Part shown: positions 34,897 to 44,800 of the stretch, piece by piece
How the letters are laid out: each line of letters starts with the position of its first letter
How positions within the stretch are numbered: position 1 is the first letter of the stretch
DNA from: Euryarchaeota archaeon UBA552
GTDB lineage: Archaea > Thermoplasmatota > Poseidoniia > Poseidoniales > Thalassarchaeaceae
DNA: 54,176 bases
NCBI GenBank assembly: GCA_002499585.1
Contig: DAMH01000019.1
Location: 50,143-104,318 of the forward strand
Direction of reading: 5' to 3'
Notes under the pieces: generated by a model
What the model was told of the DNA's origin: nothing
The model's database searches: none
Seen by the model: the letters and a program-made list of their open reading frames with translations, nothing else
Program-made: the position numbers and the translations under genes

Positions 34897-35532
34897 CTAC
34901 AGTCCTGCAGAAAGTCTGATGCCGTCCTCTGAGTAGCTACTTGAGGGCAGTTTTACCAACAAATTCGACACCAACTCGGTCAGGTCGGCATACCGTGTTA
35001 CCCCAGCAACCACTCCCAGATTATGGTGGATCTCGGCGACAGATGTGGATTCATTGAGGGTAGCAACGACTGATACCAAGCCGCGCGTCCTCAGCATTTC
35101 ACCTATGTCTTTTGGGTCTACTTCTTCTATTTCTGCTATCCACTTTCTGCCTTCTGATGTCATGGATATGAATCCAATTTGACGTATTCTCTCTACGACG
35201 AGACCCCATGCCTGCTCGCTATTCATGAGACATTGATGATCAATAATTATCGCTGTTTTGGCACCTTCCAACTCTGCGAAAACCATTGCAGCTCCCGCTG
35301 CCGATCTCAATGATTCACTCATTCCAAATGAGGACACATCCAACAATAACCAATGTGATGCACTCAAGGTGGACCTCAAGTCTATGTTCGCATGATCAAA
35401 GTCCTCTGAATCGACACAGAGCCAGACAGATTCGACACCCATTACCTCCAGGTTGTCAATCACCATTTTCGTGGTGCTTTCATCCCTGCCTAATCCCACA
35501 ACCTTGATTTTTGAATTGTCCAAATCAGTCAC
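34897..35532 (-). CDS. Hypothetical protein with Rossmann-like fold
   Basis: This is a 211-residue soluble protein starting with GTG that I cannot identify. The N-terminus KIKVVGLGRDESTTKMVIDNLEVMGVESVWLCVDSED reads as a beta-alpha-beta unit, and HWLLLDVSSFGMSESLRSAAGAAMVFAELEGAKTAIIID as another. That layout is distantly reminiscent of FtsZ/CetZ-type proteins, but the G-rich tubulin signature loop is absent, so this is weak. The start overlaps the Pelota stop by eight bases, and the genes form the chain fhs-pelA-this gene. Confidence 0.45.
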   Translation of the reverse strand: MTDLDNSKIKVVGLGRDESTTKMVIDNLEVMGVESVWLCVDSEDFDHANIDLRSTLSASHWLLLDVSSFGMSESLRSAAGAAMVFAELEGAKTAIIIDHQCLMNSEQAWGLVVERIRQIGFISMTSEGRKWIAEIEEVDPKDIGEMLRTRGLVSVVATLNESTSVAEIHHNLGVVAGVTRYADLTELVSNLLVKLPSSSYSEDGIRLSAGL

Positions 35533-36574
35533 CCCATCTCAACAAGGCCAACGCTCCCCCGAAACCGACAAGTTGTTTGCCCGCATCGTGTTCTATCGAC
35601 GCCTGTACCAGATCCCCTCCGTTTTCTTTGACTAGTTCAGCTATTTCCAACCACCTGCGGGCCTCAACACCATCACGTAACATGGATGCGACGATAACCA
35701 GAACTTCCACTGCCCCTTGATCTGCTGACCTCTTTATTTCCTCGATGCCGTATGCGACAGGACCTTGACTTGATACTCTTTTCAGCCCCTCTTCGATAGC
35801 TCGAACCTCGAGGGTCACCGCATACTCTCCGATCACGGCGTCTGCCAGCCCCTCGAAAATTACCTCATTAGCCGATGCTCGTCCACCAATACTCGTCGCC
35901 ACGTTTAGGATGTGGGAATGGGTGTCACATTTCCTGAAATACGATTCAAACACTTCTCTTGATAAACCGGGGCCGCATATTATTACCGGCATGTCGGTAT
36001 TGAAAAAAAGACTGGCCTCTTTGGACACGTTTTCGAAGAAATCGTGCCTTACGGCCGTGGAGTCCTTCACCCTTTTTCCACCGCCCCTCATGGTGAATGA
36101 GGAGACTTCCCTGATGCCGTGTTTGGCTATTTCAAACAGTATTACTTCGTTATTTTCGACAACAATCAAACCTACTCTTGGACGTTTACCCTCACTTACA
36201 GCTTCGTCAACCAAATCCAAATCAAAGGCTCCAATTCCGTTGACCCAACTCAATTCTAATTCGGAACCAACCTCTACATTGTGTGTGTGATGGGAACCGA
36301 TGTCAATGGGAGATTCAGTTATGACACCACGAAGCCGTAAATTATCTGTGAAAGGTTGAAATTTGGCTTCTTCAACCCTCAAAACAATCCACATGGGCTT
36401 CCTATCTGCCTGTTTTGACCTCCCTCCTTCCTGAGTACCGGTTGTGGAATCGCGTCTATGCGTCAACATCCCCGCCGAGACACCACTACGACAAATTTTG
36501 GCAAGAGTCCACAGATCATCTTCGTCATCCACCCTTATCCTCAGTCCAGTCTCAGATTCAGAGATCTTTCTCAT
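35525..36574 (-). CDS. pelA: Pelota (Dom34), ribosome rescue factor
   Basis: This 349-residue protein is the archaeal Pelota, an eRF1 relative that with aEF1A/Hbs1 splits stalled ribosomes. The N-terminal Sm-like domain shows DLWTLAKICRSGVSAGMLTHRR. The middle domain has DEAVSEGKRPRVGLIVVENNEVILFEI, SSFTMRGGGKR and FFENVSKEASLFFNTDMPVIICGPGLSREVF. The C-terminal domain ends GYGIEEIKRSADQGAVEVLVIVASMLRD and then TLVQASIEHDAGKQLVGFGG-like residues. There is no GGQ motif, as expected of Pelota. It lies nine bases downstream of formate-THF ligase. Confidence 0.94.
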   Translation of the reverse strand: MRKISESETGLRIRVDDEDDLWTLAKICRSGVSAGMLTHRRDSTTGTQEGGRSKQADRKPMWIVLRVEEAKFQPFTDNLRLRGVITESPIDIGSHHTHNVEVGSELELSWVNGIGAFDLDLVDEAVSEGKRPRVGLIVVENNEVILFEIAKHGIREVSSFTMRGGGKRVKDSTAVRHDFFENVSKEASLFFNTDMPVIICGPGLSREVFESYFRKCDTHSHILNVATSIGGRASANEVIFEGLADAVIGEYAVTLEVRAIEEGLKRVSSQGPVAYGIEEIKRSADQGAVEVLVIVASMLRDGVEARRWLEIAELVKENGGDLVQASIEHDAGKQLVGFGGALALLRWGD

Positions 36575-36583
36575 CAGGACACC

Positions 36584-38299
36584 TCAGCCAAACACTCCGA
36601 AGAGTTCCCCATCCTCGTCGATGTCCATCTCGGCTGCACCCGGTTTAGAAGGGAGGCCGGGCATTGTCATCATCGAACCGCAAACAACAACAATAAATCC
36701 AGCCCCGGCATTCAATCGAATCTCCCGGACCGGTAACTCAAAACCATGGGGAGAACCCAATAAATCAGCTCTGTGAGAGAATGAATATTGCGTTTTGGCC
36801 ATGCACACAGGCAAATTGCCAAATCCCCATTCTTCAATCATTTTCAGGGCCTTAATGGCTCCATCAGACATAGATACGGAACCCGCACCATACAGCTCAG
36901 TTCCGATTTTTGAAATTCGGGCTCTAGCATCATCCCCCTCTGTTAGGAAGGGCCGATATGGCCTTCCCCTGGATATATGGATTTCTGAATTACTGACAAC
37001 TGCACGGGCGAGATCTACAGCCCCTTCTCCGCCCTTGGCATGACCCTCAAACAAAACCACCTCGGTGGCACCGCTGGCTATCGCTGAATCCGTTATCGCT
37101 TTCAGTTCTGCATCCGTGTCAGAATGAAACCTGTTTATCGACACAATCACAGGCAGACCGGTGTTTGCAAGGTTGGTAATGTGGCGGTCTAGATTTGTCG
37201 CTGAACCTCGTGACACTGCTTCTACATTTTCTGACACCAGCTGTTCCTCACTGGGCCTTTTCGAACCTTTCATTCCGAAGGCTCCGCCATGAAGCTTCAT
37301 TGATCTGACAGTCACATTCAATACGATACAGTCCGGTACAACTCCTGATGCCCCCGCTTTGATCTGCAATGCCTTCTCGGCCCCCATATCCGCGCCAAAA
37401 CCCGCTTCAGTAACCACGTAATCGCAAGTCGAGAGTGCAATCGAATCGGCCACAATCGACGAGTTTCCATGAGCTATGTTTGCGAAAGGCCCGCAATGTA
37501 TGAACGCAGGGTTTCCCTCAATCGTCTGGACCAAGTTCGGGAGGAAGGCATCTCTCAGGAGTAGAGCCATGGCACCCCCTGCTCCAAGATCCTCGGCAGT
37601 CACCGGACCGCCCTCTGAGTTTCCAGCCACCACGATTGATCCAAGCCTCTCCCTCAGATCTACATAGTCCTTGGACAGTGCAAGTATTGCCATAACCTCA
37701 CTTGCTGCGGTAATGTCAAATCGATCGCTCCGAACGGGACCATTTACCTTCGAACCCTGACCTATTGTGATCTCTCTGAGGCTCCTGTCGTTCATATCCA
37801 TGACACGCGGCCATGTAACCAGGTCAGTTACAATTGAAAGCTCATTTCCTTTGTTCAGGTGATTGTCCAGCATGGCCGACAGCAGGTTGTGAGCCATTGA
37901 AACAGCGTGCAAATCTCCGGTGAAATGAAGATTGATGTCTTCCATTGGCAGTACTTGCGAATAACCTCCTCCAGCAGCACCGCCCTTTATACCGAAAACC
38001 GGTCCCATAGAAGGCTCTCGGATGACGCAGGACGCACTTTCTCCAATAAGGTTCAATCCTTGGTTTAGACCGATAGTTGTAACAGTCTTTCCTTCGCCGA
38101 AAGGGGTGGGGTTCACACTCGTCACAAGGACTAGTTTTCCGCGCTTTGAGGCGGCATTTGATTTTACACGCCCCCAGGTCACCTTTGCCACATGGCGGCC
38201 GTGTAATCTCAGGTCAGAGGGGGACAGGCCAATTGACTTTGCAACCTCTGCAATTGGCTTCAAATCCACATCACGTGCTATCTCAAGGTCGGATTTCAT
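36584..38299 (-). CDS. fhs: Formate-tetrahydrofolate ligase
   Basis: From the ATG at 38299 (MKSDLEIARD) this is a 571-residue enzyme making 10-formyl-THF from formate, THF and ATP. It is slightly longer than the bacterial protein of about 560. The P-loop is VNPTPFGEGKTVTTIGLNQGL. REPSMGPVFGIKGGAAGGGYSQVLPMEDINLHFTGD is the signature folate-binding block. HCGPFANIAHGNSS and TEAGFGADMGAEK follow. The enzyme is bacterial in origin; in archaea it is patchy but known from Thermoplasmata relatives. It is divergent from aroE with 62 bases between the starts. Confidence 0.96.
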   Translation of the reverse strand: MKSDLEIARDVDLKPIAEVAKSIGLSPSDLRLHGRHVAKVTWGRVKSNAASKRGKLVLVTSVNPTPFGEGKTVTTIGLNQGLNLIGESASCVIREPSMGPVFGIKGGAAGGGYSQVLPMEDINLHFTGDLHAVSMAHNLLSAMLDNHLNKGNELSIVTDLVTWPRVMDMNDRSLREITIGQGSKVNGPVRSDRFDITAASEVMAILALSKDYVDLRERLGSIVVAGNSEGGPVTAEDLGAGGAMALLLRDAFLPNLVQTIEGNPAFIHCGPFANIAHGNSSIVADSIALSTCDYVVTEAGFGADMGAEKALQIKAGASGVVPDCIVLNVTVRSMKLHGGAFGMKGSKRPSEEQLVSENVEAVSRGSATNLDRHITNLANTGLPVIVSINRFHSDTDAELKAITDSAIASGATEVVLFEGHAKGGEGAVDLARAVVSNSEIHISRGRPYRPFLTEGDDARARISKIGTELYGAGSVSMSDGAIKALKMIEEWGFGNLPVCMAKTQYSFSHRADLLGSPHGFELPVREIRLNAGAGFIVVVCGSMMTMPGLPSKPGAAEMDIDEDGELFGVFG

Positions 38300-38361
38300 C
38301 GGTTGACCCACGGGGAACACCACTTGAAACCTTCATGCGATACCCTGCCCAGGAACCCACT

Positions 38362-39114
38362 ATGAGCACTCCATCCGTGTGGGGCGTCGCCGGATCTCCT
38401 GTCGATCACTCAGTGACCCCCATGCTGTTTGATCTGGTAGGCAGGTCTCTGGGTATAGCCTCGAATAGCACCATTACAATCGACACTGAGAATATAGACG
38501 ACGTAATTTCGTTTATGCAGTCACACGACGGAGACGCTTGGATATCATGCACATCACCATTGAAACACAGCCTACATCAGAAATTTCCACTCAAAAATAG
38601 AGGATCGTCTTCCCTGAACCAAATCGCCAGAATAGGGGGCTCAATGGTTGTCAGAGACACGGACGGGGCCGGGTTCCTCGAGGCATGCAGGGGATTGGGT
38701 ATAACACCCTCCGACCACTCATTGATGATCAAGGGCGGAGGATCCACGGCGCGTTCCATTGCATTTGCTTGGACGAGAAAGGGGGGCTATATCGTACCAA
38801 TGGGAGGAAGAAGACCGCTACCAGATGGCCCATGGTCAACCAATGTCCTCATTCAGGAACGTGCAGACGTTGGAGTAGACCTAGATGCCAACCCAGGCAG
38901 GAGAAACGTTACGAAAATGCCGACAGACGTAAAACTCTCAGTTTCATATGATGTGAATTGGAATGCAGATGATTTCGCAATAAGAATGCTAGCCGCCCAA
39001 CATCTTGACGCGTGGAGGTACCTATTTGCCCCCGATTTGTCCGGGCAGCTACCAACTGTCGAAAATTTGCTAATGGCCCTCAAAAACGTACATGAGACCC
39101 ATGACCAATCATGA
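38362..39114 (+). CDS. aroE: Shikimate dehydrogenase (AroE), divergent
   Basis: From the ATG at 38362 this is a 250-residue enzyme; open frame upstream overlaps fhs. It reduces 3-dehydroshikimate in aromatic amino-acid synthesis. VAGSPVDHSVTPMLF matches the substrate-binding S-x-x-x-H-S motif. ISCTSPLKH has the catalytic Lys although the usual N-V-T-x-P is altered. RDTDGAGFLEA retains the catalytic Asp in N/D-T-D-G. GGGSTARSIAFAW is the NADP loop of the G-A-G-G-A-A-R type. The C-terminus carries the Q-L-x-x-x-x-x-L-M segment. It is short, and several family residues differ, so it might act on a related substrate. Confidence 0.85.
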   Translation: MSTPSVWGVAGSPVDHSVTPMLFDLVGRSLGIASNSTITIDTENIDDVISFMQSHDGDAWISCTSPLKHSLHQKFPLKNRGSSSLNQIARIGGSMVVRDTDGAGFLEACRGLGITPSDHSLMIKGGGSTARSIAFAWTRKGGYIVPMGGRRPLPDGPWSTNVLIQERADVGVDLDANPGRRNVTKMPTDVKLSVSYDVNWNADDFAIRMLAAQHLDAWRYLFAPDLSGQLPTVENLLMALKNVHETHDQS

Positions 39115-39156
39115 AAGGTCAACATCATATGTTCCAACGCTTTGGATGCACACACC

Positions 39157-40482
39157 ATGAGCGACCCGCTGAAAGAAATCATCCAAGATTTGCCTCTGCC
39201 AGCAAGTGATACGAACGCGTGGTTGTTCGTATCCGCTATTTTATTCACCCTGAGTTTTTATGCAGCCCTCCGGGTACTCATCGGAAAGTGGAGAGAAGCA
39301 GTCCTGCGAACGGAGGAGGCATGGGACGATGCACTTCTGAATGCCGCTGAATCAAGGGCTTACGGCCTCTATTTTATCGGATCTCTCAACCTCACACTTC
39401 TGTGGATATACGGCCGGGGCAGTGAAGTCGATTCAAACACCTCAGATTGGTTCATAGGAGCATACATCCTCTTGGCAACGAGCCTGTTAAGTGTGGTTAT
39501 CAAGCACTTTGCCCCATTACTACTTGACAGGTTCACCAGAAAGTCAGCAGTAACTGTATCCGGTGGCAACCCTCTGTTGATATTCCTCGCACGTGCTGTG
39601 GTATGGTTTTTCGGACTGCAACTGGCGATGGACAGGTTCGGGATACAGCTGGTTGGAGTTCTGGCTTCGCTTGCAGTCTTCTCACTGATAATCGGTCTTG
39701 CAATTCAACAGAGCTTGGGGAACATTGTGAACTCGTTTTTGCTTTCCCTCGACCGTCCTTTTGATGTAGGCGACAGAATTGAGGTAGATGAACAACTTGG
39801 TACAGTGGTCTCAGTTGGTATCCTTTCGACAAAGATACTGACTCTCGATGAGAGGCTGGTCGTAATCCCAAATAACACCCTGATATCCTCCAGCATCACA
39901 AACTTCGCACGAGGAGGGGGGGACGGCATGGCCAGGAGGCTGTATCTCACACTCGATGTAGGTGTCGACTATGACGAAGATCCTGCTCACGTTAAGAGCG
40001 TCCTCCTCGAAGTTCTGGAGAAAACCCCATTTCTCCTAGACGAACCTACCCCCAGGGTCCATCTTTGGGAGTTGGCTGATTCCTCCGTCGTATTCAGGTT
40101 GTTTGGATATCTGGGGGACTATGCAGACGAACAGATGGCGAGGGACCACATTCTGCAGGAAGTCCACTATCGATTCGGCATAGAGGGCATTTCAATTCCG
40201 TTCCCAACAAGCATTGAGCTAAGAGAGAAACCCTCACCTTTCACCGGTGGGGCAACTGAAAGCAGAGAACACAAGAAGGCCACAGCTCAGTCAATGGCCA
40301 GAATGAAGGCTCGGAAGGAATCAAGGGAACTTCTGATGGAGAGGGAGCGTATGGAAAGGGAGCTGGACTGGCAGAAGGCTAGGCTGAAAAATCAAGACGG
40401 CCTGAAGACCTCGGAATTGGAAGACCTCCGTTCAAGCATCAAGGATCTCGAGAGGGCGTTGCAGTCGTTTGACACAGAATAA
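39157..40482 (+). CDS. MscS-family mechanosensitive channel
   Basis: This 441-residue membrane protein releases solutes on hypo-osmotic shock. Three or four transmembrane helices precede the pore helix VGVLASLAVFSLIIGLAIQQSLGNIVNSFLLSLDRPFDVGDRI, which is diagnostic of MscS. The beta-domain follows with GTVVSVGILSTKILTLDERLVVIPNNTLISSSITNFA. The C-terminal 90 residues are a charged coiled coil (RMKARKESRELLMERERMERELDWQ). The start at 39157 is preferred over 39142. The gap to the following regulator gene is seven bases. Confidence 0.93.
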   Translation: MSDPLKEIIQDLPLPASDTNAWLFVSAILFTLSFYAALRVLIGKWREAVLRTEEAWDDALLNAAESRAYGLYFIGSLNLTLLWIYGRGSEVDSNTSDWFIGAYILLATSLLSVVIKHFAPLLLDRFTRKSAVTVSGGNPLLIFLARAVVWFFGLQLAMDRFGIQLVGVLASLAVFSLIIGLAIQQSLGNIVNSFLLSLDRPFDVGDRIEVDEQLGTVVSVGILSTKILTLDERLVVIPNNTLISSSITNFARGGGDGMARRLYLTLDVGVDYDEDPAHVKSVLLEVLEKTPFLLDEPTPRVHLWELADSSVVFRLFGYLGDYADEQMARDHILQEVHYRFGIEGISIPFPTSIELREKPSPFTGGATESREHKKATAQSMARMKARKESRELLMERERMERELDWQKARLKNQDGLKTSELEDLRSSIKDLERALQSFDTE

Positions 40483-40489
40483 CCCTTTC

Positions 40490-41203
40490 ATGATAGATTG
40501 GTCTATACGGAAAACCCCTCTAGAACCACCCGTGAGTGATTACGACCTTAGGACCATTGGCCTTTCTCTAAAAAAACAGGATTGGGCCAGAACCCCCGGG
40601 TACAGACTGACAGAATACTTCCCGACAGGCAAATTTATTGGGTCAGTGCCGTACAAAAACGGTTTTCTGCACCTCCTTGAAGTATCCAAAGACAAGGCTG
40701 AATCTCTTGATGATTTCATGAAATTAAAGCCGGACAGCCCCTTGAGGGAAATCTTGACTGTGAAAAAAATACACTCAGAGAATGCGATTTCTGCCGTCGT
40801 CCTGGGTGAGATGAGGGGCCCCTTTTTTTCCCAGCTTTCTGAACTAGCCAAGGTTTGGCCCACAAATCCCTCCAACTGGGATAGGGACAAGGGCGTGATA
40901 ATCACTGTCGTTGGAGAGCAGCCAACATTGAGGCATATGGCCAAAAAAATCAGAGAGGTAATGTCTACGAACAAGATCTTGTTCACCCTCTCCTCTCCCA
41001 AAACAGAATTCTTCGTCGAAGAGATCCCCGATCGAAGGAGGGAGACCGTTAAGACTGCAATATCAATGGGATATTACGAATATCCCAGACGGTGCACTCA
41101 AAGGGATATTGCCGATAGACTTAGACTGAAACAGGCGACGGTGTCCGAACATCTTCAACGAGGTGAGATGAGTATAATGACCTCGTGGTCCGACACAATG
41201 TGA
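40490..41203 (+). CDS. HTH-10 (Bat-type) DNA-binding regulator
   Basis: This protein has 237 residues from the ATG at 40490 (a GTG/ATG further up lies inside the MscS gene). The C-terminal 45 residues, TVKTAISMGYYEYPRRCTQRDIADRLRLKQATVSEHLQRGE, form the HTH-10 domain of haloarchaeal Bat and related archaeal regulators, with the typical A-x-x-x-G-Y-Y-x-x-P-R opening. The first 170 residues have alpha/beta character with no PAS or GAF motif I can name, and probably sense a ligand. It is probably cotranscribed with the channel gene and may regulate it; targets are unknown. Confidence 0.82.
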   Translation: MIDWSIRKTPLEPPVSDYDLRTIGLSLKKQDWARTPGYRLTEYFPTGKFIGSVPYKNGFLHLLEVSKDKAESLDDFMKLKPDSPLREILTVKKIHSENAISAVVLGEMRGPFFSQLSELAKVWPTNPSNWDRDKGVIITVVGEQPTLRHMAKKIREVMSTNKILFTLSSPKTEFFVEEIPDRRRETVKTAISMGYYEYPRRCTQRDIADRLRLKQATVSEHLQRGEMSIMTSWSDTM

Positions 41204-41207
41204 AAGA

Positions 41208-41816
41208 TCAAGGGCCCCTGAAAACTGCGGTCAGCCCGATAAGAATCAGGACAAAACCTGCAACTGGAAACAACACGTCTGTGAACCTCTTGGATCTGAA
41301 AGCCCCCTCCAAGGTATTTCCGAAAGCTGTCCACGCACTTATGCCGATGAGGCAGTAAATCGTAACGATTGCGATCATGAGGAAACCCCCCTGAAAATCA
41401 CCACCAAATCGACTTAGGAATTGAGTCATATACAAAGACACGAAGCCCCACTCTTTCCCGTTCACCCACTGCATTAGGAACCCGGTCCTCATTCCGAGAA
41501 GTGGAGGCTGTTTCGTAATTTCGAAAACCGCAGAAACTCTTGATATTGCAAATCCAAGCAAAAATATGAAAATAACCCCAACCCAGTGAATCAGCGTCAA
41601 AAAAGATTGAATCCCAGAGGATTGGATGACAACGACGAGGACAAGCAAATTCAATGCAATGAAGCCTACAACCATGCCAGAAATCAAAGGTACAGACTTT
41701 CTCCACCCATGCACACCTGAGTGGACGAAACAGGTCATATTGTTAGGGCCGGGAGTCGCAATTCCAACTGTGACAAGGGCGAGGAGAGAAAGAATATCCA
41801 CAAGATCGGGAGCCAT
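41208..41816 (-). CDS. LysE/RhtB-family amino-acid exporter, second copy
   Basis: From the ATG at 41816 this is a 202-residue, six-helix membrane protein; frame further upstream reads into the promoter region and has no similarity. TVGIATPGPNNMTCFVHSGVHGW is the LysE signature (TPGPNN), and VNGKEWGFVSLYMTQFL occupies the second conserved block. The sequence is only distantly related to the 23829-24452 protein, so the two probably carry different substrates. It converges on the Bat-type regulator with four bases between them and is divergent from the giant surface protein. Confidence 0.88.
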   Translation of the reverse strand: MAPDLVDILSLLALVTVGIATPGPNNMTCFVHSGVHGWRKSVPLISGMVVGFIALNLLVLVVVIQSSGIQSFLTLIHWVGVIFIFLLGFAISRVSAVFEITKQPPLLGMRTGFLMQWVNGKEWGFVSLYMTQFLSRFGGDFQGGFLMIAIVTIYCLIGISAWTAFGNTLEGAFRSKRFTDVLFPVAGFVLILIGLTAVFRGP

Positions 41817-41857
41817 AATCGTTATACTCCTCGTTCGACCCCTGTTATGAAAGGTCT

Positions 41858-41870
41858 GTTTTCTAATATG
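41858..41870 (+). promoter_or_regulatory. Candidate TATA element of the giant surface-protein gene
   Basis: TTTTCTAATATG lies about 20-30 bases before the ATG at 41891, the distance of an archaeal TATA box from a leaderless transcript start. No Shine-Dalgarno sequence stands in front of that ATG. On the opposite strand, a CTTTCATAAC segment at about 41844-41854 is at the same distance from the LysE ATG. Both assignments are by position and composition only. Confidence 0.35.
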
Positions 41871-41890
41871 GGTGTGCCCCTCCGAGTGCC

Positions 41891-44800
41891 ATGTCCGGAG
41901 GCTATGCCTTGCCAATCCTTCAAAACTCGACAACAAAATCGGAAGGTCACAAACAAAAAAGGCGAGCAATCGTCCTTTCTTTCCTGATGATCATGCTCGT
42001 TCAAACGTCATACTTCACCCAGTCTCAGTATGAGGCTGCCAAAGAATCCGTAGACCCTGCAGAGAGCCACGGAACCGGGGGCTCTTCAAAACACCTCAAT
42101 GAAACATCCCTGTCTGTCGGATCAGGCCACACCTGCGTCTTCGGTGACGATTCACATGACTTCGGAGACCGAATGAAATGCTGGGGAACCGGGGATATGG
42201 GGCAACTCGGCATCGGCAACACACAAGACATTGGGGACGAAACTGGCGAGATGGGCGAAAATCTACCGTTCGTCGACACTGGCAACGGCCTCAATATCAC
42301 GAAGGCCACACTCGGTGAGAGCCACACATGCGCAATGTTCGAGAACGGATCGGTAAAATGCTGGGGTGAGACCTCACTGCTCGGAATCGGATACAACGAC
42401 GTCGACGGATTCGGGGACGGCTACCAGGAGACTGGGGAAGTGCTACCGTACCTCCCCCTACCCGTCGGCAGGAAGGTCCTCGATCTAGAGGCTGGTCACA
42501 GGCACACCTGCGCAATCCTCGATAATTCCGACATCACGTGCTGGGGGGATAACAGTCAGGGACAGCTCGGGATCGGCAACACCTCCTTCATTGGCGATGC
42601 CGTAGATGAAATTGGCGACTACCTCCCCATCACCTCCACCCCTTCCATCACTTCCTCCACGCCGAGCTCACTGGCCATGGGCTGGGACCATTCGTGCGCT
42701 TTATTCTCAAACGGGGAGGTCTACTGTTGGGGCGACAACTCCCGAGGCCAACTGGGTATCGGTAGCACCTCCAACGTAGGGGACAACCCGGGAGAGATGG
42801 GCGCCAACATGGCGCCCGTTGACTTCCCAACAGGGCGGACAGCGGTCCAGATAACCGCCGGGGATGACTTCACGTGCGCTGTACTCGACAACGGCGATGT
42901 GGCCTGCTGGGGCTACAACAGCCATGGCCAGCTAGGAATAGGGACCACCTCGAACCAGGGCGATAGCCCCGGGGAGATGGGAGACTCGATGACCATCACG
43001 GACATCAACTACAATGCAGTCCAGGCCATAGATGCAGGGAAGGATCACGTTTGTGCACTCGTCAGTGCTGCGAGGGTTAAGTGCTGGGGAGCAAACCAAG
43101 CGGGACAACTCGGCTACGGAGATACACAAAGTAGAGGCGATGGCCTCAATGAGATGGGTTCGAACCTCGCACTTGTCAACACAGGCAGCCAATCCATCGT
43201 GGATGTATCCGCAGGAGACGGAATGACCTGCACGATGAACTCGATCAGTGCAGTCCAGTGCTGGGGATTAAACGTGAAAGGACAACTCGGTATCGAGTCC
43301 ACGAATTACATTGGTGATGATGGCAACGACATGCCTCCAAGTTACACCGACGTAGAAATCTTCACAAGCTTCGCGGGCTCAGGCTGCGACTCGTACATCT
43401 TCCCGCCATTCCACCCTACATTCACAGGAAACACCGTCGACGAGACATCGAACGATGTCGGTGACAGCAACGACATGGAGCCCCTCTCCAACGGATGCCC
43501 AGCCATCTCATACACAGACGATGAGAACGGCCACGTGAAACTGGCCGTTTTCCTGAATGGCTTATGGACGGTCGAGACTCCAATAACGGGGGCATCTAAC
43601 GTACTATCAACTGCGATCACAGTTGACTCAGAGGACCGAGTGCATATTATTGCCGCCGACCCTTCCTACGACTCAACAAGCCAGGATGTCATCTTCGCGA
43701 CCAAAGTCGCCGGAAGATGGGTGGTAACCCAGCTTGCTCAGTCTGCGAACGCCGACATTGTAGACATCCTGTCCACTCCCAGCGGCCTGACCGCGATATG
43801 GTCCACGGGATCCAAGCTGACATCCCTGGAATGCCCCTCCAACTGCCACCAGGCCTCCCAGTGGTCGGAAGCCTTCGACGAATCCTTCTCCGGAGTATCG
43901 AATCTCGAGGCGATGCACGATCCAGAATCGGGAACGACGCACGTCGCCTTCGTAACTCCCGGCACAACCAGCGACTCAGTGCTGAGATACCTCACCTCAT
44001 CAGGCACTACAGCGACGGCCAGCGTCATCTCAACAGACACCGCATCCAGCACCACCGAGCGAGTGGTGTCAATGGACATGGATACAGAGGGAAACCTATA
44101 CGTCGCCCACTCCAACTCTTCAGGGAACGTCATCCTGCACATCTGTAACCCGTCGGCCTCCGGGTGCGGCTCTGCGGCGAACTGGAACAGCGAGGACACA
44201 GGACTCACAAACTCAGAGATTCACCTCGCCGTCGACTTGAGCATGGACCCCCACGTGGTGTCCAACGGGGCCAGCTCGATCGTGATCGCCTCTAGGTCTG
44301 ATGGGACATGGTCGACTAGCCAGGTGTTCAACTACGAATCAGACTGGTCCTCCATACTCATCGACGACTACGGTCGCACGTGGATAGCAGCGCATGTCGG
44401 CGCCAGCAACGACCTGTGGGTCTTCAACGCATGGGGATTCGCAGGGAATGGATTCGAGCTCGATGTGGACGGCGACGGCTTCACTGGGTACGACGAGCTC
44501 CGCTGCGGCACGGACCCAGTTGACGCCTCGTCAGCGCCGGAGGACTTCGACCTAGACGGGACATGTGACTCGCTCGACGACCGAGTGGACCTGCCAGCCG
44601 TGGGGGACTCCGCCATACTCACCATGGGCGACTCATTCGGATGCGCGGTGTCGCCGGCCAACGACATATACTGCTGGGGGCTCAATGACAAGGGCCAGCT
44701 GGGGCGAACCACGACCGGCAACAACGCTCAGACGGCCGGGGACGTGACTGGACTTCCAGATGACTTCCGGCCCATATCCCTCGACGCCGGCGCGGACCAC

